64,000 nucleotides of DNA from Eriocheir sinensis (GCF_024679095.1 NC_066513.1:11277605-11341604), one strand, 5' to 3'; shown: positions 36,538 through 48,221, counted from the stretch's first letter. Notes: generated by a model not told the origin, from the letters alone. Program-made: numbers and translations.

Positions 36538-36776
36538 CTGCTTCAAGTTTTGAGTTGGGAAGTTGTAGAGATGGTACTGCCCGAGGGTGAAGGAGCCTGC
36601 ATTTTCTTGGTGATGATCCTGACTCGTCTTTCTTGATACGATATGCCTGCTTGTAATCACTTTCTTGAAAATGTTTGGAGCACACCCGCGCAGACTTCAC
36701 CTTCACTTCATCTTTCCGTTTGCAGGCCAAAATCCACTTCTTCAAGGTGTGTTTGTCTTTAGGAAACCGAAAAAAA
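36538..36776 (-). pseudogene. THAP zinc-finger exon of the P-element-like gene
   Basis: A 239-bp exon candidate on the minus strand, phase-matched to the linker exon. It encodes SFFRFPKDKHTLKKWILACK, then RVCSKHFQESDYKQ (the C-x2-H half of the C2CH zinc site) and RAVPSLQLPNSK, the AVP box that ends THAP domains. THAP domains bind DNA site-specifically through this zinc module. The first Cys pair would be in an upstream exon; a plausible acceptor (AATGTGTTAG) precedes 36776, and a strong donor (GCAG|GTATGT) follows 36538. No first-half exon is recognised immediately upstream, where a SINE (36826-36976) has inserted. The exon itself is open. It is labelled pseudogene because the downstream transposase is broken. 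Confidence 0.75.
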
Positions 36777-36825
36777 CTAACACATTGACGACTTCCCGTA
36801 GTTGAGCCACTGTTTCACCCATTTT

Positions 36826-36976
36826 TTTTTTTTTTTTACGTTGTTGCCTATTGAGCTGGTAGGCATCTTCCTGGTGGGGCCTGATGGTCGGCCCAAGGCT
36901 TCTTCCAGGTGGGGCCTGATGGTCGGCCCAGCCCGTTCTGGCGCAGGCGAGTGTTTATAGTGGCGCCATCTTGCAT
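36826..36976 (-). mobile_element. SINE-A, 5'-truncated copy
   Basis: Minus-strand SINE-A 3' half with two GGCCGACCATCAGG modules, CACTATAAACACTCGCC and an AACGTAAAAA tail. Its truncation point is in GATGGCGCCAC, near that of the copies at 640 and 10210. It lies just upstream of the THAP exon and may have replaced or displaced upstream exon sequence. Confidence 0.85.
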
Positions 36977-37203
36977 ATACAGCATAAATCATCATTTTAA
37001 CTGAGCACGCTACGGTGAGAACTTCGGGGAGTGAACCAATTTGCCGCCGAGCAACATGTGTTTACATGTGTGACGTCATCCGAGGTGCATTGTGGGTAAA
37101 ACAAATGCTTTGTGAGCTATCCTTATATTATATAATCCTTGGCTGCTGGTCTCTCGAGACAGCCAGCCGTTTCCCTACGGAAGAGCACAGAGCTCGTAGT
37201 ACC

Positions 37204-37247
<44 letters not shown>

Positions 37248-37248
37248 A
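37204..37248. repeat. (TG)n microsatellite
   Basis: About 22 TG units with one TTTG interruption. The 37000-37350 interval otherwise holds unassigned DNA including a TGACGTCATC palindrome at 37069-37082. Confidence 0.9.
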
Positions 37249-37469
37249 TCCGCGAGCGAGTAAGTGGGCAAGCATGTGTGTACCATGGTAGAAGGAACAC
37301 CAGGTAGTCTTGATCCCCCCTACCCCACCACTCTCTGCGCATTCTAATTAAGGGCCGCTTTCACAGTCACGTTTGTTTGTGTTGATCGTTACCAATGAGC
37401 AGCGACCGCCGCTACCAAAAAGAAATCCGCTTTCACAGTCGTCTTTCGCGGCGCTGTTTGTTTGCATCA

Positions 37470-39050
37470 GGGCCCGAATTCACAAACAGACTCAATAACT
37501 ACGAACTAACATAACTACGCACTATTGATTTAGCTACCGACGTTAGTGTCAGATTCACGAAGCAAACCTTAGATTGTAATTAGAGGCGCGCTAAGTCAGC
37601 GAGGCCGCTGATTGGTTGATGACGTCATTGGCCTTGCAGCGAATCGCAAGCACGTTTACAGAACCGTCAGCCAATCCTAGGGAGCCCCCTCCAGCTGCTG
37701 GTTCAAGAAACCCATTCTCTTTTCCCATTTTTCTTCCTTTCAAGGCAAACTGTACTAAATCGTAATCTACGAATTCAATTATTTCGTTGTTTGCTGCACA
37801 TTTACGTCAAAGTAGCTCTGCTGTTCGATGTCTTGTTACCTACGAACATGCTTAAGATGAAGAAAAAGAAGATACGGAGGAGATTGAGGCAGGAAGAAAG
37901 CAAATAGAAATATGGGACAGATATCGAGGCAGACAGAACGAAGGACGGAAGGAAGGAATAGAGAAAATTAAGACTGTCTTGCCATATCTGCGGCCCAACT
38001 CATGGGCTAGCTGTCACCCGACAAAGGTCCATGGTCCCTCCACGGATGGGGGCGGTGTCACGGGCAAAATTAAGCCCGGACATCCACATGCCTCTGTTAT
38101 CTTAGCTCAAGCTCGTGTATGTGGGGTTCTTTTCGACTGATATGGCGTCTAGAACTAGCATAATCATCATTCTTTATTATGATGGCAAAGACCATGTCAA
38201 AATTTGCCTCATTAAATAAGAATACATAAAGTTCGGCAGCTTTCCCTCGTCGCCAAGCCATCCTCCAGAGCACCACTCCGACACCCATGATCGCACATTC
38301 ATTTTTCTCAGAAAATAGGATACCAATCACATATACATCAATAAATTTCCACAGGTGAATACTTAGGGCATGTTCACACCAAGTTGCGACACTTGAGATT
38401 CATTAATAATGACAGGGGAAGGAAAAATATAGGCCCCTGTCATCGATAAAATTGAGCCTCGGGCAGAATTGAGTCTGGGCATCTATATGCCTCGGATTTC
38501 TTCGCTATTATATATTGTAAGATCGTTCTGTTGACATGTATGGGTAAATGAACGCTTTCTGTATCTACATATAGAAGGAAAACGCAAAATTCTCCCTAGT
38601 AAATCAGAAATTACATAAAGTTCGGCAACTTTTCCTCGTCGCCAAGCTATCCTCCACGGCAGGCAGAGGAGGGAGGTCTGGCAAATCCCCGGCCGGGTGT
38701 TGCCATACCGCCCACACTTATCAAATACCTCTCAAAGGGTGCATATCTCATCATTTTATAAAGAAATGGGCCTCCTCTACTCGCAAAGTTATATTTCAAG
38801 TTGAAAAACGCGATTTATAAGGATTTATACGTAAATCTGATAATATTGTTAGCGTTACCGTCAGCTCCGAGGCAGTAGTTATTTAACAACAAATTTAACG
38901 TCACACAGAGCGCGGTAAACGTTTGTAGATCCGCGCGCTAACCCGTGACGTCATCGATTAGTTTGTAGTTAGCTCTGTGAATCTCGATGTTCTCAAAACT
39001 ACGCACTAAGGGCCCAAAACTACGAACTAAGCCTTTGTGGATCCGGGCCC
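37470..39050. mobile_element. Inner TIR DNA element (GGGCCCGAATTCACAAA)
   Basis: A 1.58-kb element nested in the outer one. The left end is GGGCCCGAATTCACAAACAG, and the complement of the right end is GGGCCCGGATCCACAAAGG. Next to both ends are repeated ACTACGAACTAA and ACTACGCACTAA words (37498-37525; 38995-39030), plus AGTTTGTAGTTAG near 38960, which form subterminal repeats. GC-rich TGACGTCAT boxes occur at both sides (37619; 38945). The interior has no domain I recognise. Superfamily unresolved. Confidence 0.65.
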
Positions 39051-39978
39051 AGTACCAGAGATTGGAACCTCTGGTAACCCAGCTCTGGTAGCCGCGGGGG
39101 CTCCCCAATGGATCTCACCAATGACATTAATTAGTAAATAATACAAATTCTTGCTCTCAAATGGTTATATTATTTCTTTAAATAGATGTGAAAAAATATT
39201 AAACAGTACAGCAACACGTTGCACGGATTCAATGGTTATATGAGAAAAAAAAAAAATAGAAGAATTTGAATGACATATATGAACTCACTTCACCTGCTGA
39301 CCAGTAAACGTTCTGCTGAGAATTTCAATTTGATTGATTGATGGTTTATTGTTGCAAAAGTACACAATAAAGAACAAGGGAGGACTTTAATACTTGTCAC
39401 CATTATTCACCTGTTATGCCTTCTGTGTCAAACTCGTATTATTCTAGTTAGCCTAATATGTATACAGAGGGCATATATATATATAACGAAATCAGCCCTA
39501 TATTAAGTAAAGAATAAATGTGAAGCCTGATAAATATGTGAATATTGAATAAATGTAATTGATATAGGTGAAGAGTCTGACTTGCTGACATCAGATAATA
39601 TAAAAGTACTTTAATTAATATTTTTCACCATTATTTCACCTTTTTCGCCTAGGAAATATTAGGCTATCAGCAGATTTGAGGGCTGTATCAGCGAGACACT
39701 CAGTACATTTTTTCATCATATTTATTCTTCACAGTTACTCTTTATATTTATTCTTCACGTTTACTTTTTGTACGTTTATTTTTCATATTACTCCTTCATA
39801 TAATCCTCCGCTCAGCTGATGTATTGTTGACATTTCCCGCCGCTCCGGCATACCAACACTGCCGAATCACGCCCCTTCGTCTTGTCATGACCGTCTACAC
39901 GCTGGTGGTCGCCGATACCACGAAAACAGCGACTGTGAAAGCGGATCGAGGCGATGGTAATGCCTGTTACCAGGATGG
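39051..39978. other. Unassigned part of the outer element
   Basis: AT-rich DNA between the inner element and the fold-back element, with the inner CGACTGTGAAAGCGGAT end at 39928-39944. No gene is supported. Confidence 0.45.
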
Positions 39979-40230
39979 TAGGGGTGGGCAGGTACCGGTA
40001 CCAGTACCGGTACTAACGGTACCAGCTAAACGGTACGGTACCGGTACCAGATTGCTCGGTACCGGTACCTGTTGCTCGGATTTATTTATTGGATTTATTG
40101 ATAATTCTTCATGTCCGATTTTTTTTTTAGGTTGCTAATAAATATTGTTATTGTTATTAGACCATAATCGAGTACATCCATAATAACTATACATGCTATT
40201 TTTTTTTATCGGAAAAATAAATATTCACTT

Positions 40231-40290
<60 letters not shown>

Positions 40291-43080
40291 CTCGATATCA
40301 TATGATAATAAAAACAACAATATTTATTAACAACCTAAAAAAGAAAAAGAATCGGACATGAAGAATTATCCAGTAACTCCAATAAATAAATAAAATAATG
40401 AAATAATGGAAACGGGAGCTGTGATGGAAACGGAAAGCAGGACAAAATGGTGGGAACTTGGGGAGACGGTCAGCAGGGCAGTGACTCAGGGTCTAAACAC
40501 TGGGCCCATACCACATGGAGGCGGGCGAGCGCCGAGCGTCACTAAGATCCTAACGGTACCGGTACTAGCGGCAATGCGCAGTGCCGAGTGATCATTGAGC
40601 TTCCCGTAACCCAAGTGATCATGAGGCTTCGCGGTACCAGTACCGATACCAGGTACCGGTACCAGGTATCGGTACTTGGTACCGCGAATAATCGATTCCT
40701 CGCGGTACCCGGTATAGGTACTGGTACCGCGAAGCCTCATGATCACTTGGGTTCCGATAAGCTTAATGATCACTCGGCACTGCGCATTGCCGCTAGTACC
40801 GGTACCGTTTGGATCTTAGTGACGCTCGGCGCTCGCCCGCCTCCATGCGGTATGGGCCCAGTGTGTAGACGCTGAGTCACTGCCCCGCTGACCGTCTCCC
40901 CAAGTTTTCCATTATTTTATTATTTTATTTATTTATTGGAATTACTGGATAATTCTTCATGTCCGATTCTTTTTCTTTTTTAGGTTGCTAATAAATATTT
41001 TTTTGTTATTAGACTATGATCGAGTACATCCATAATAATGCTAATTATGAACTTTACATTTCTGCCCGAAATCGTGCCAAATCTATTCTCCGACTAACCA
41101 AAAATTCTTTCATCAATAGAAAATGTCAAAACCTTGCTTTCTCTAACTCTTCCCGTGACTTCTGGCATCTAGCCAAAAACATCTCCTCCAACTTCACTTC
41201 TTCATCTTTCCCTCCACTCCTCAGTCCTGACGGCAACACTGCCGTCTCATCTATCTCTAAGGCTGAACTCTTCTCTCAAACTTTTTCTGAAAACTCCACT
41301 CTGGACGATTCTGGGCATATTCCTCCTACTCATCCCCCCTCTGACTCCTTTATGCCTGTTATAAAGATTCTTCAAAATGATGTTTTCTATGCCCTCTCTG
41401 GCCTCAATCCTCAGAAGGCCTATGGACCTGATGGAGTGCCTCCTATTGTCCTTAAAAACTGTGCCTCCGTGCTGTCACCCTGCCTGGTCAAACTCTTTCG
41501 CCTCTGCCTGTCAACATCTACCTTTCCTTCTTTGCTGGAAGTATGCCTTCATACAGCCTGTACCTAAGAAGGGTGCCCGCTCCAATCCCTCAAACTACCG
41601 TCCTATTGCTTTACTTTCTTGTCTATCTAAAGCTTTTGAATCAATCCTTAACCGGAAGATTCAAAAGCACCTTTCCACTTCTGACCTTCTATCTGATCGC
41701 CAGCATGGGTTCCGCAAGGGGCGCTCTACTGGTGATCTCCTAGCCTTCTTAACTGACTCTTGGTCATCCTCTCTTAGCCGTTTCGGTGAAACTTTTGCTA
41801 TTGCGCTGGACATATCAAAAGCTTTTGATAGGGTCTGGCACAAATCTTTGCTTTCTAAACTACCCTCCTACGGTTTCTATCCTTCTCTCTGTACCTTTAT
41901 CTCCAGTTTCCTTTCTGACCGTTCTATTTCTGCCGTGGTAGACGGTCACTGTTCTTCCCCTAAATCTATTAACAGTGGTGTCCCACAGGGTTCTGTCCTA
42001 TCTCCCACTCTTTTTCTGTTGTTCATTGATGATCTTCTTTCCAAAACGAACTGTCCTATCCATTCCTACGCCGATGATTCCACTCTGCATTATTCAACTT
42101 CTTTTAATAGAAGACCCACCCTTCAGGAACTTAACGACTCAAGGCTGGAGGCTGCAGAACGCTTAGCCTCAGACCTTACTATTATTTCCGATTGGGGCAA
42201 GAAGAACCTGGTGTCCTTCAACGCCTCAAAAACACAGTTTCTCCACCTATCCACTCGACACAATCTTCCAAACAACTATCCCCTATTCTTTGACAACACC
42301 CAGCTATCACCTTCCTCAACACTAAACATCCTCGGTCTATCCTTAACTCAAAATCTCAACTGGAAACTTCATATCTCATCTCTTACTAAATCAGCTTCCT
42401 CGAGGCTGGGCGTTCTGTACCGTCTCCGCCAGTTCTTCTCCCCTGCACAGTTGCTGTCCATATACAGGTGCCTTGTCCGCCCTCGTATGGAGTATGCATC
42501 TCATGTGTGGGGGGCTCCACTCACACAGCTCTTCTGGACAGAGTGGAGGCAAAGGCTCTTCGTCTCATCAGCTCTCCTCCTCATACTGATAGTCTTCTAC
42601 CTCTTAAATTCCGCCGCAATGTTGCCTCTCTTTCTATCTTCTATCGATATTTCCACGCTGACTGCTCTTCTGAACTTGCTAACTGCATGCCTCCCCCCCT
42701 CCCGCGGCCCCGCTGCACTCGACTTTCTACTCATGCTCATCCCTATACTGTCCAAACCCCTTATGCAAGAGTTAACCAGCATCTTCACTCTTTCATCCCT
42801 CACGCTGGTAAACTCTGGAACAATCTTCCTTCATCTGTATTTCCTCCTGCCTACGACTTGAACTCTTTCAAGAGGAGGGTATCAGGACACCTCTCCTCCC
42901 GAAACTGACCTATCTTTCGGCCACCTCTTTGGATTCTTTTTAGGAGCAGCGAGTAGCGGTTTTTTTTTTATTAATGTTTACTTTTTTGTGCCCTTGAGCT
43001 GTCTCCTTTGCTGTAAAAAAAAAAAAAAAAAAAAAAAACTATACATGCTATTTTTTTATCGAAAAAATAAATATTCACTT

Positions 43081-43122
<42 letters not shown>

Positions 43123-43431
43123 CATAGATTTACATAAAAAATCAGACCACACAGACCCCATGGTCCAGACTAGGTGGTCTGTCCTTAAACCTAAGTGATT
43201 TTACATTAATCAGAAGGCTCCAAAACGTTGCATTTCTACTCTAGTTGATATTATGTTGAAGGAGAGAGAGAGAGAGTTTTCTTTACAGGAAATTTATTTG
43301 GGAATTTCATCAGACGTCATTAAGAAAAAAAAATTCCTTCGGGTACCGGTACCGGTACCGGTACTAACGGTACTTGAGTTTTCGGTACCGGTACTACCGG
43401 TACTCAAATTAACGGTACTTGCCCATCCCTA
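39979..43431. mobile_element. GGTACC-rich fold-back hAT-like element, copy 2
   Basis: Same family as 28952-31115. The ends are TAGGGGTGGGCAGGTACC and GGTACTTGCCCATCCCTA, flanked by a perfect 8-bp duplication CAGGATGG (39971-39978 and 43432-43439). Left and right arms form a long palindrome centred near 40690, with GGCGAGCGCCGAGCGTCAC, AGTGCCGAGTGATCAT and AAGTGATCATGAGGCTTCGC mirrored. LINE-J is inserted in the right arm (41033-43040), splitting the ATAACTATACATGCTATTT block. AG tracts at 40236-40287 and 43087-43119 belong to the element. There is no coding capacity of its own. Confidence 0.88.
41033..43040 (+). pseudogene. LINE-J (Jockey-like), 5'-truncated copy in fold-back element
   Basis: Non-LTR retrotransposon RT region. 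Blocks: SARNRAKSILRLTKNSF, GLNPQKAYGPDGVPPIVLKN, VPKKGARSNPSNYRPIALLS, QHGFRKGRSTGDLLAFL, IALDISKAFDRVWHKSL, SGVPQGSVLSPTLFLLFIDD, catalytic HSYADDSTLHYS (about 42065), LNILGLSLTQNLNWKLH, VRPRMEYASHVWG, and the C-terminal AGKLWNNLPSSVFPPAYDLN. Two 1-bp indels break it: an extra base near 41533 and loss of one G in a G7 run (now G6, near 42515). It ends CTTTGCTGTAAAA with about 25 A. The match to 56070-58046 is nearly base for base, so both are young. Confidence 0.88.
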
Positions 43432-43487
43432 CAGGATGGTAGGGCCTTTGGTTAGGGTGCGTACCAGACGACTGTGAAAGCGGCCCT

Positions 43488-43645
43488 ACGTGACGTCACG
43501 GGCTATACGAGCTTGGAGGAAGAATACATGGAGTGGCCCTCAGCGGGCGCCGCTTTCCACTGTGAGGTGAAGCATGGGGGGTAACGGGCCGGCGGAGCGA
43601 AGCCAAGGCCAAAAACTGCTTCACTTCTGTGACGTCATGCGAGAG

Positions 43646-43701
<56 letters not shown>

Positions 43702-44077
43702 TTAAAGGTATCCTAATGTAATGTAGTCCGTTGCACGTCTAAGTAGGTTCTGATCCTGGGATGCACTTGTCTTTCTGTACTGTTTTAGTGCCCTCTGCAT
43801 TAATTTTCCCTGGAGTGTTAGGGCAATTCACTCATATAATAATAATGGCTATAGGGCAAGTACATTCACATAAAATCCACGGTTCCCATCCCTCTTTAAA
43901 GTATTTGTTCACCTATAATAAATCTTGGGTATAAACCATGGTGCCCAGTGCAGATAAGCTCAATGAGTTCCTTCCCTCACAGCTTGGCAGCTTCCGTTGT
44001 GCTATGTAATGAGGCTACAGACTTATTATTTATTTATGTACAGTATATGCCTAATGAAATTATACACAATCCTAAAC
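43488..44077. other. Unassigned DNA with (AG)n
   Basis: GC-rich start with CGTGACGTCACGGGC palindromic sequence, an AG tract at 43645-43698, then AT-rich DNA. No gene is supported. Confidence 0.45.
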
Positions 44078-44194
44078 TGTATTTGTAACTTCATCTTTTG
44101 GAAGATTGAAAAAGCAGTGTGGTCCCTTTGTGATGCAGGGATCTGCACCCACGAACAATGCAACACGAAGGCATACTATACACGCGTTTCCCAT
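44078..44194 (-). pseudogene. Possible THAP-domain first exon
   Basis: Minus-strand ATG at 44194 opens MGNACIVCLRVALFVG, then ITKGPHCFFNLPKDEVTN, with a weak GT donor after ACA at 44078. A Met-x-x-x-Cys-x2-Cys start and a later FF-x-LPKDE block are the pattern of the first half of a THAP zinc finger, before the exon carrying the C-x2-H half. It cannot simply be exon 1 of the gene at 36776, because that exon already encodes its own FFRFPKDK block. It may be a fragment of a second THAP element. No matching second half lies downstream, where AT-rich DNA follows. Confidence 0.3.
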
Positions 44195-44362
44195 GTCACA
44201 GAAAACGGACCGTTCAGATAGACCTTCTCTAGCCGGTGGCTGGGTCAAGACATGTCCACGCAGCAAACATACCTCTTCCACGTCTAGCCTGTGACACCAC
44301 GGTCTGGCTGCGCAGTCCACACCAATTTTGATCCAGCGCCCCCCCACGTGAAAATACCTGGC

Positions 44363-47300
44363 TTTTTTTTTTTTTACAACAAAGGAGACAGCTCAAGGGC
44401 ACAAAAAAAGGAAACAATAATAAAAAAGCCCGCTACTCGCTGCTTCTAAAAATAGAATCAAAAGAGGTAGCCGAAAGAGAGGTCAATTTCGGGAGGAGAG
44501 GTGTCCTGATACTCTCCCCTTGAAAGAGTTCAAGTCGTAGGCAGGAGGAAATACAGATGAAGGAACATTGTTCCAGAGTTTACCAGCGTGAGGGATGAAA
44601 GAGTGAAGATGCTGGTTAACTCTTGCATAAGGGGTTTGGACAGTATAGGGATGAGCATGAGTAAAAAGTCGTGTGCAGCGGGGCCGCGGGCGGGAGGGAG
44701 GCATGCAGTTAGCAAGTTCAGAAGAGCAGTCAGCGTGATAGATAGAAAGAGAGGCAACATCGCGACGGAATTTAAGAGGTAGAAGACTATCAGTAGAAGG
44801 AGGAGAGCTGATGAGATGAAGAGCCTTAGACTCCACTCTGTCCAGAAGAGCTGTGTGAGTGGAGCCCCCCCACACGTGAGATGCATACTCCATACGAGGG
44901 CGGACAAGGCCCCTGTATATGGATAGCAACTGTGCGGGGGAGAAGAACTGGCGGAGACGATACAGAACGCCCATCCTCGAGTAAGCTGATTTAGCGAGAG
45001 AGGAGATATGGAGTTTCCAGTTGAGATTTTGAGTTAAGGATAGACCGAGGATATTTAGTGTTGAAGAAGGTGACAGCTGAGTGTTGTCAAAGAATAGGGG
45101 ATAGGTGTTTGGAAGATTGTGTCGAGTTGATAGGAGGAGAAAGTGAGTTTTTGAGGCATTGAAGGACACAAGGTTCCTTCTACTCCAGTCGGAAATGATA
45201 GCAAGGTCTAAGGTTAAGCGTTCTGAAACCTCCAATCTGGAGTCGTGTACTTTCTGTTGGGATGGCCTTCTATTGAAAGAAGTTGAATAATGCAGAGTGG
45301 AGTCGTCGGCGTATGAGTGGACAGGACAGTTTGTTATGGAAAGAAGATCAGTGATGAATAACAGGAAGAGAGTGGGTGATAGGACAGAGCCCTGTGGAAC
45401 ACCACTGTTAATAGGTTTAGGGGAAGAACTGTGACCGTCTACCACCGCAGAGATAGAACGACCGGAAAGGAAATGGCGATACAGGAACAGAGAGGGCTAG
45501 AATCCGAAAGAGGGCAGTTTAGAAAGGAAAGACTTGTGCCAGACTCTATCGAAGGCTTTCGATATGTCTAGCGCAACTGAGAAAGTTTCACTGAAACGGC
45601 TAAGAGAGGATGACCAAGAGTCAGTTAAGAGAGCAAGAAGATCACCAGTAGAACGCCCCTTGCGAAACCCTTACTGGCGATCAGATAGAAGGTTAGAAGT
45701 GGAAAGGTACTTTTGAATCTTCCGGTTAAGGATTGATTCAAAAGCTTTAGATAGACAAGAAAGTAAAGCTATAGGGCGGTAGTTTGAGGGATTGGAACGG
45801 TCACCCTTCTTAGGCACAGGCTGTACAAAGGCATACTTCCAGCAGGAAGGAAAGGTAGATGTTGATAGACAGAGACGAAAGAGTTTGACCAGGCAGGGTG
45901 TCAGCACGGAAGCACAGTTTAGGGGCAATAGGAGGCACTCCATCAGGTCCATAAGCCTTCGGAGAGTTGAGGCCAGAGAGGGCATAGAGAACATCATTAT
46001 GAAGAATCTTAATAACAGGCATAAATGTGTCAAGGGGGGTATGAGTAGGAGGAAAATGCCCAGAATCGTCTAGGGTGAAGTTCTTACAGAAAGTTTGAGT
46101 GAAGAGTTCAGCCTTAGAGATAGATGAGATGGCAGTGCTCCCGTCAGGGTTAAGGTGAGGAGGGAAAAAGAAAAAGTGAAATTGGTGGAGATATATTTGG
46201 CTAGGTGCCAGAAGTCACGTGAAAAATTAGAAAAAGCAAGGTGTTGACATTTTCTATTGATGAAAGATGTTTTGGTAAGTCGGAGAATAAATTTGTCACG
46301 ATTCCGGGCTGAAATGTAAAGTTCATGGTTAGTAGCAGTGCGAAGGCTCTGGAACTTTTTGTAAGCTGCCTCTCTATCCTTAATAGCACGAGAACAAGCA
46401 TGATTAAACCAAGGTTTTTTAGCATGAAGAGTAGAGAAAGAACGTGGAATGTGTGTCTCCATTCCAGAGACAATCACCTCTGTGATGCGCTGGGCACACA
46501 CAGAGGGGTCTCTCTCTTGGAAGCAGTAATCATTCCACGGGAAATCGGAAAAGTGCATCCTCAGGTCGTCCCTCCGAGCTGAGGCAAAATGCTAGAAACA
46601 TCGCTCCTTCGGTGGGTTCAGAGGATGAACAGGAGCGATAGGACAGGGTACAGAAATAAAGTTTGATTGGAGGAGCCCAACGGAGAGAACAGTTTGACAG
46701 AGTAAGCAGAAGGGTTAGAGGTAAGGAAGAGGTCTAGTATGTTGGGCCTGTCTCCAAGACGGTCGGGAATACGTGTAGGGTGCTGAAGCAACTGCTCTAG
46801 ATCGTTGAGGAGAGCAAAGTTGTAGGCTTGTTCACCAGGCTGGTCAGTGAAGAGGATGAAAGCCAAAGCTGGTGGTGAACATTGAAATCTCCCAAGATGG
46901 AGATTTCAGCGAAGGGAGAGTGAGTCAAGATGTGCTACACCCTGAGTTCAAATAGTCAAAGAATTTTACATAGTTAGTAGAGTTAGGTGAGAGATAAACA
47001 GCACATATGTATTTAGTAATAGAATGACAATGAAGTCTTAGCCAGATGGTGGAAAATTCAGAAGAGTCAAGGTCGTGGGCACGAGAGCAAGTGATGTCGT
47101 TGCGCACGTAGGCGCAACATCCAGCTTTGGATTGAAATTTAGGATAGAGATAGTAGCCTCAGAAACCTGTGTTTCGGTGAGGGAGAGAAGGTGAGGTTTA
47201 GAGGAGAAGAGCTGGCGCTCCACAGAATGGAAATTAGAACTAAGACCGCGATTGTTGCAGAAATTGATAAAGAGAAGGTTCGGGGAGTTATCAGGACGCC

Positions 47301-47380
47301 TCTCAGGTCGGCAGCCAGAAGGGGAGTCCTCCCTGGGGTAATTTATGGTCCCCCCTCAGGCGGGAACCCCGAGGCAGTGT
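44363..47380 (-). pseudogene. LINE-J, long minus-strand copy
   Basis: A nearly complete but frame-broken Jockey-like LINE. From the 5' side (47380 down): GAGTCCTCCCTGGGG leader, endonuclease ([32 protein letters not shown], a break inside the ILGDFNVHH region, [34 protein letters not shown]), linker (PWNDYCFQERDPSVCAQRIT, KKPWFNHACSRAIKDREAA), RT (GLNSPKAYGPDGVPPIA, YRPIALLSCLSKAFESIL), then a 320-codon open segment (45445-44483) with SGVPQGSVLSPTL, catalytic HSYADDSTLHYS, NILGLSLTQNLNWKLH and the conserved end. The poly(A) is at 44363-44374 (T run). About a tenth diverged from the copies at 41033 and 54757, so older. Confidence 0.88.
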
Positions 47381-47384
47381 TGTG

Positions 47385-47960
47385 GCAATGATGGAACAAT
47401 TAAAGTCCCCGATAATGTCTGACTGTTTGTTTTGTGTTATGGTGTGAATTTCCTCGGACAGCGCTGCGTCGTCCGCTGCTTGTCGCTTTGGAGGTCTGTA
47501 TACGGTTCCACTCGTCATTTTGTTGTGCTTGCTAGTTTCCAGTTCAACATAAACGGTGTCATATTTCTCTGAGTCCTCTTTGGTTATTTTCACCGCCGGG
47601 TATTTGTTCTTGACGTAGCATATAGCACCTCCTTTCTTGTGAAGTCTGTTTTTGTAGAAGCTTTCGTATCCCGGAATTGAGAATTCGGTCATTAGATGGT
47701 CAGAGGTGGCCCACGTTTCGGTTTAGGTATTATACTCCGTGCGTTAGTGTATAGGACAGAAATGTCGTTCTTGTTTTCAACGCTTCGAGGAACAGTAGTC
47801 TGGTGTCTGCGTGTGTTTTCTGTTAGAGGCCTTAGTCGTATGATGGACGGTCTCTACTGTTTAGTTATTTACGGCACTTTGGTGTCTCTCCCGCGCTTGG
47901 AGTTTTTTGAGTACAAAAGTACCTCATCGTTCAACAACCTACCAAGCCGTGCTGAGCAGG
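47385..47960 (-). pseudogene. CR1-type endonuclease N-terminal fragment
   Basis: Minus strand. NDISVLYTNARSIIPK is followed, after a frame change and an apparent deletion, by ETWATSDHLMTEFSIPGYES, FYKNRLHKKGGAICYVKNK, YDTVYVELETSKHN, VYRPPKRQAADDAALSEEI and SDIIGDFNCSI. This is the 5' part of a CR1-like endonuclease, including the N-terminal TNARS and ETW catalytic blocks. It is cut at the 3' side by LINE-J. It does not overlap the CR1-A copy, which starts at the YRPP block. Confidence 0.75.
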
Positions 47961-47963
47961 AGA

Positions 47964-48040
47964 ATGAAGAGGGAAAGAAAGAGGAGGAGGATGGGGAGGA
48001 GGAGGAGGAGGAGGAGGGGGAGGAGAGGGAAGAGGAGTGG
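47964..48040. repeat. (GGA)n-rich purine tract
   Basis: Imperfect GAGGAG/GGAAGA repeat that produces a Glu-rich open frame. 48041-48221 is unassigned DNA with a GGCGCGCC site and AAACA repeats. Confidence 0.85.
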
Positions 48041-48221
48041 AAAGGTGTATGGGCACTAACACACGAGACTTAGAAATTTACTTAGCTAGGCGCGCCTAAT
48101 TCACGTGTTCCTATTATCACAACACAGTAACGTATCGTAATAGTAGAATGAAAAGAAAAACAAAACAAAACAAAACCATGTAGCACTGGGTTCGCGTGAA
48201 AAGGGGTTAAAATTAGTGTAG

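Larger units (their letters stand above)
37351..43487. mobile_element. Outer TIR DNA element (AGGGCCGCTTTCACAGTC)
   Basis: Inverted ends AGGGCCGCTTTCACAGTC (37351) and GACTGTGAAAGCGGCCCT (ending 43487) match perfectly over 18 bp. A second inverted pair lies inside: TCCGCTTTCACAGTCG (37430) and CGACTGTGAAAGCGGAT (39928). Net length without the nested elements is about 1.1 kb. No transposase is seen. Ends of GGGCCxxTTTCAC type occur in PIF/Harbinger-like elements, but I cannot show the expected 3-bp target duplication, so the superfamily is open. Confidence 0.6.
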
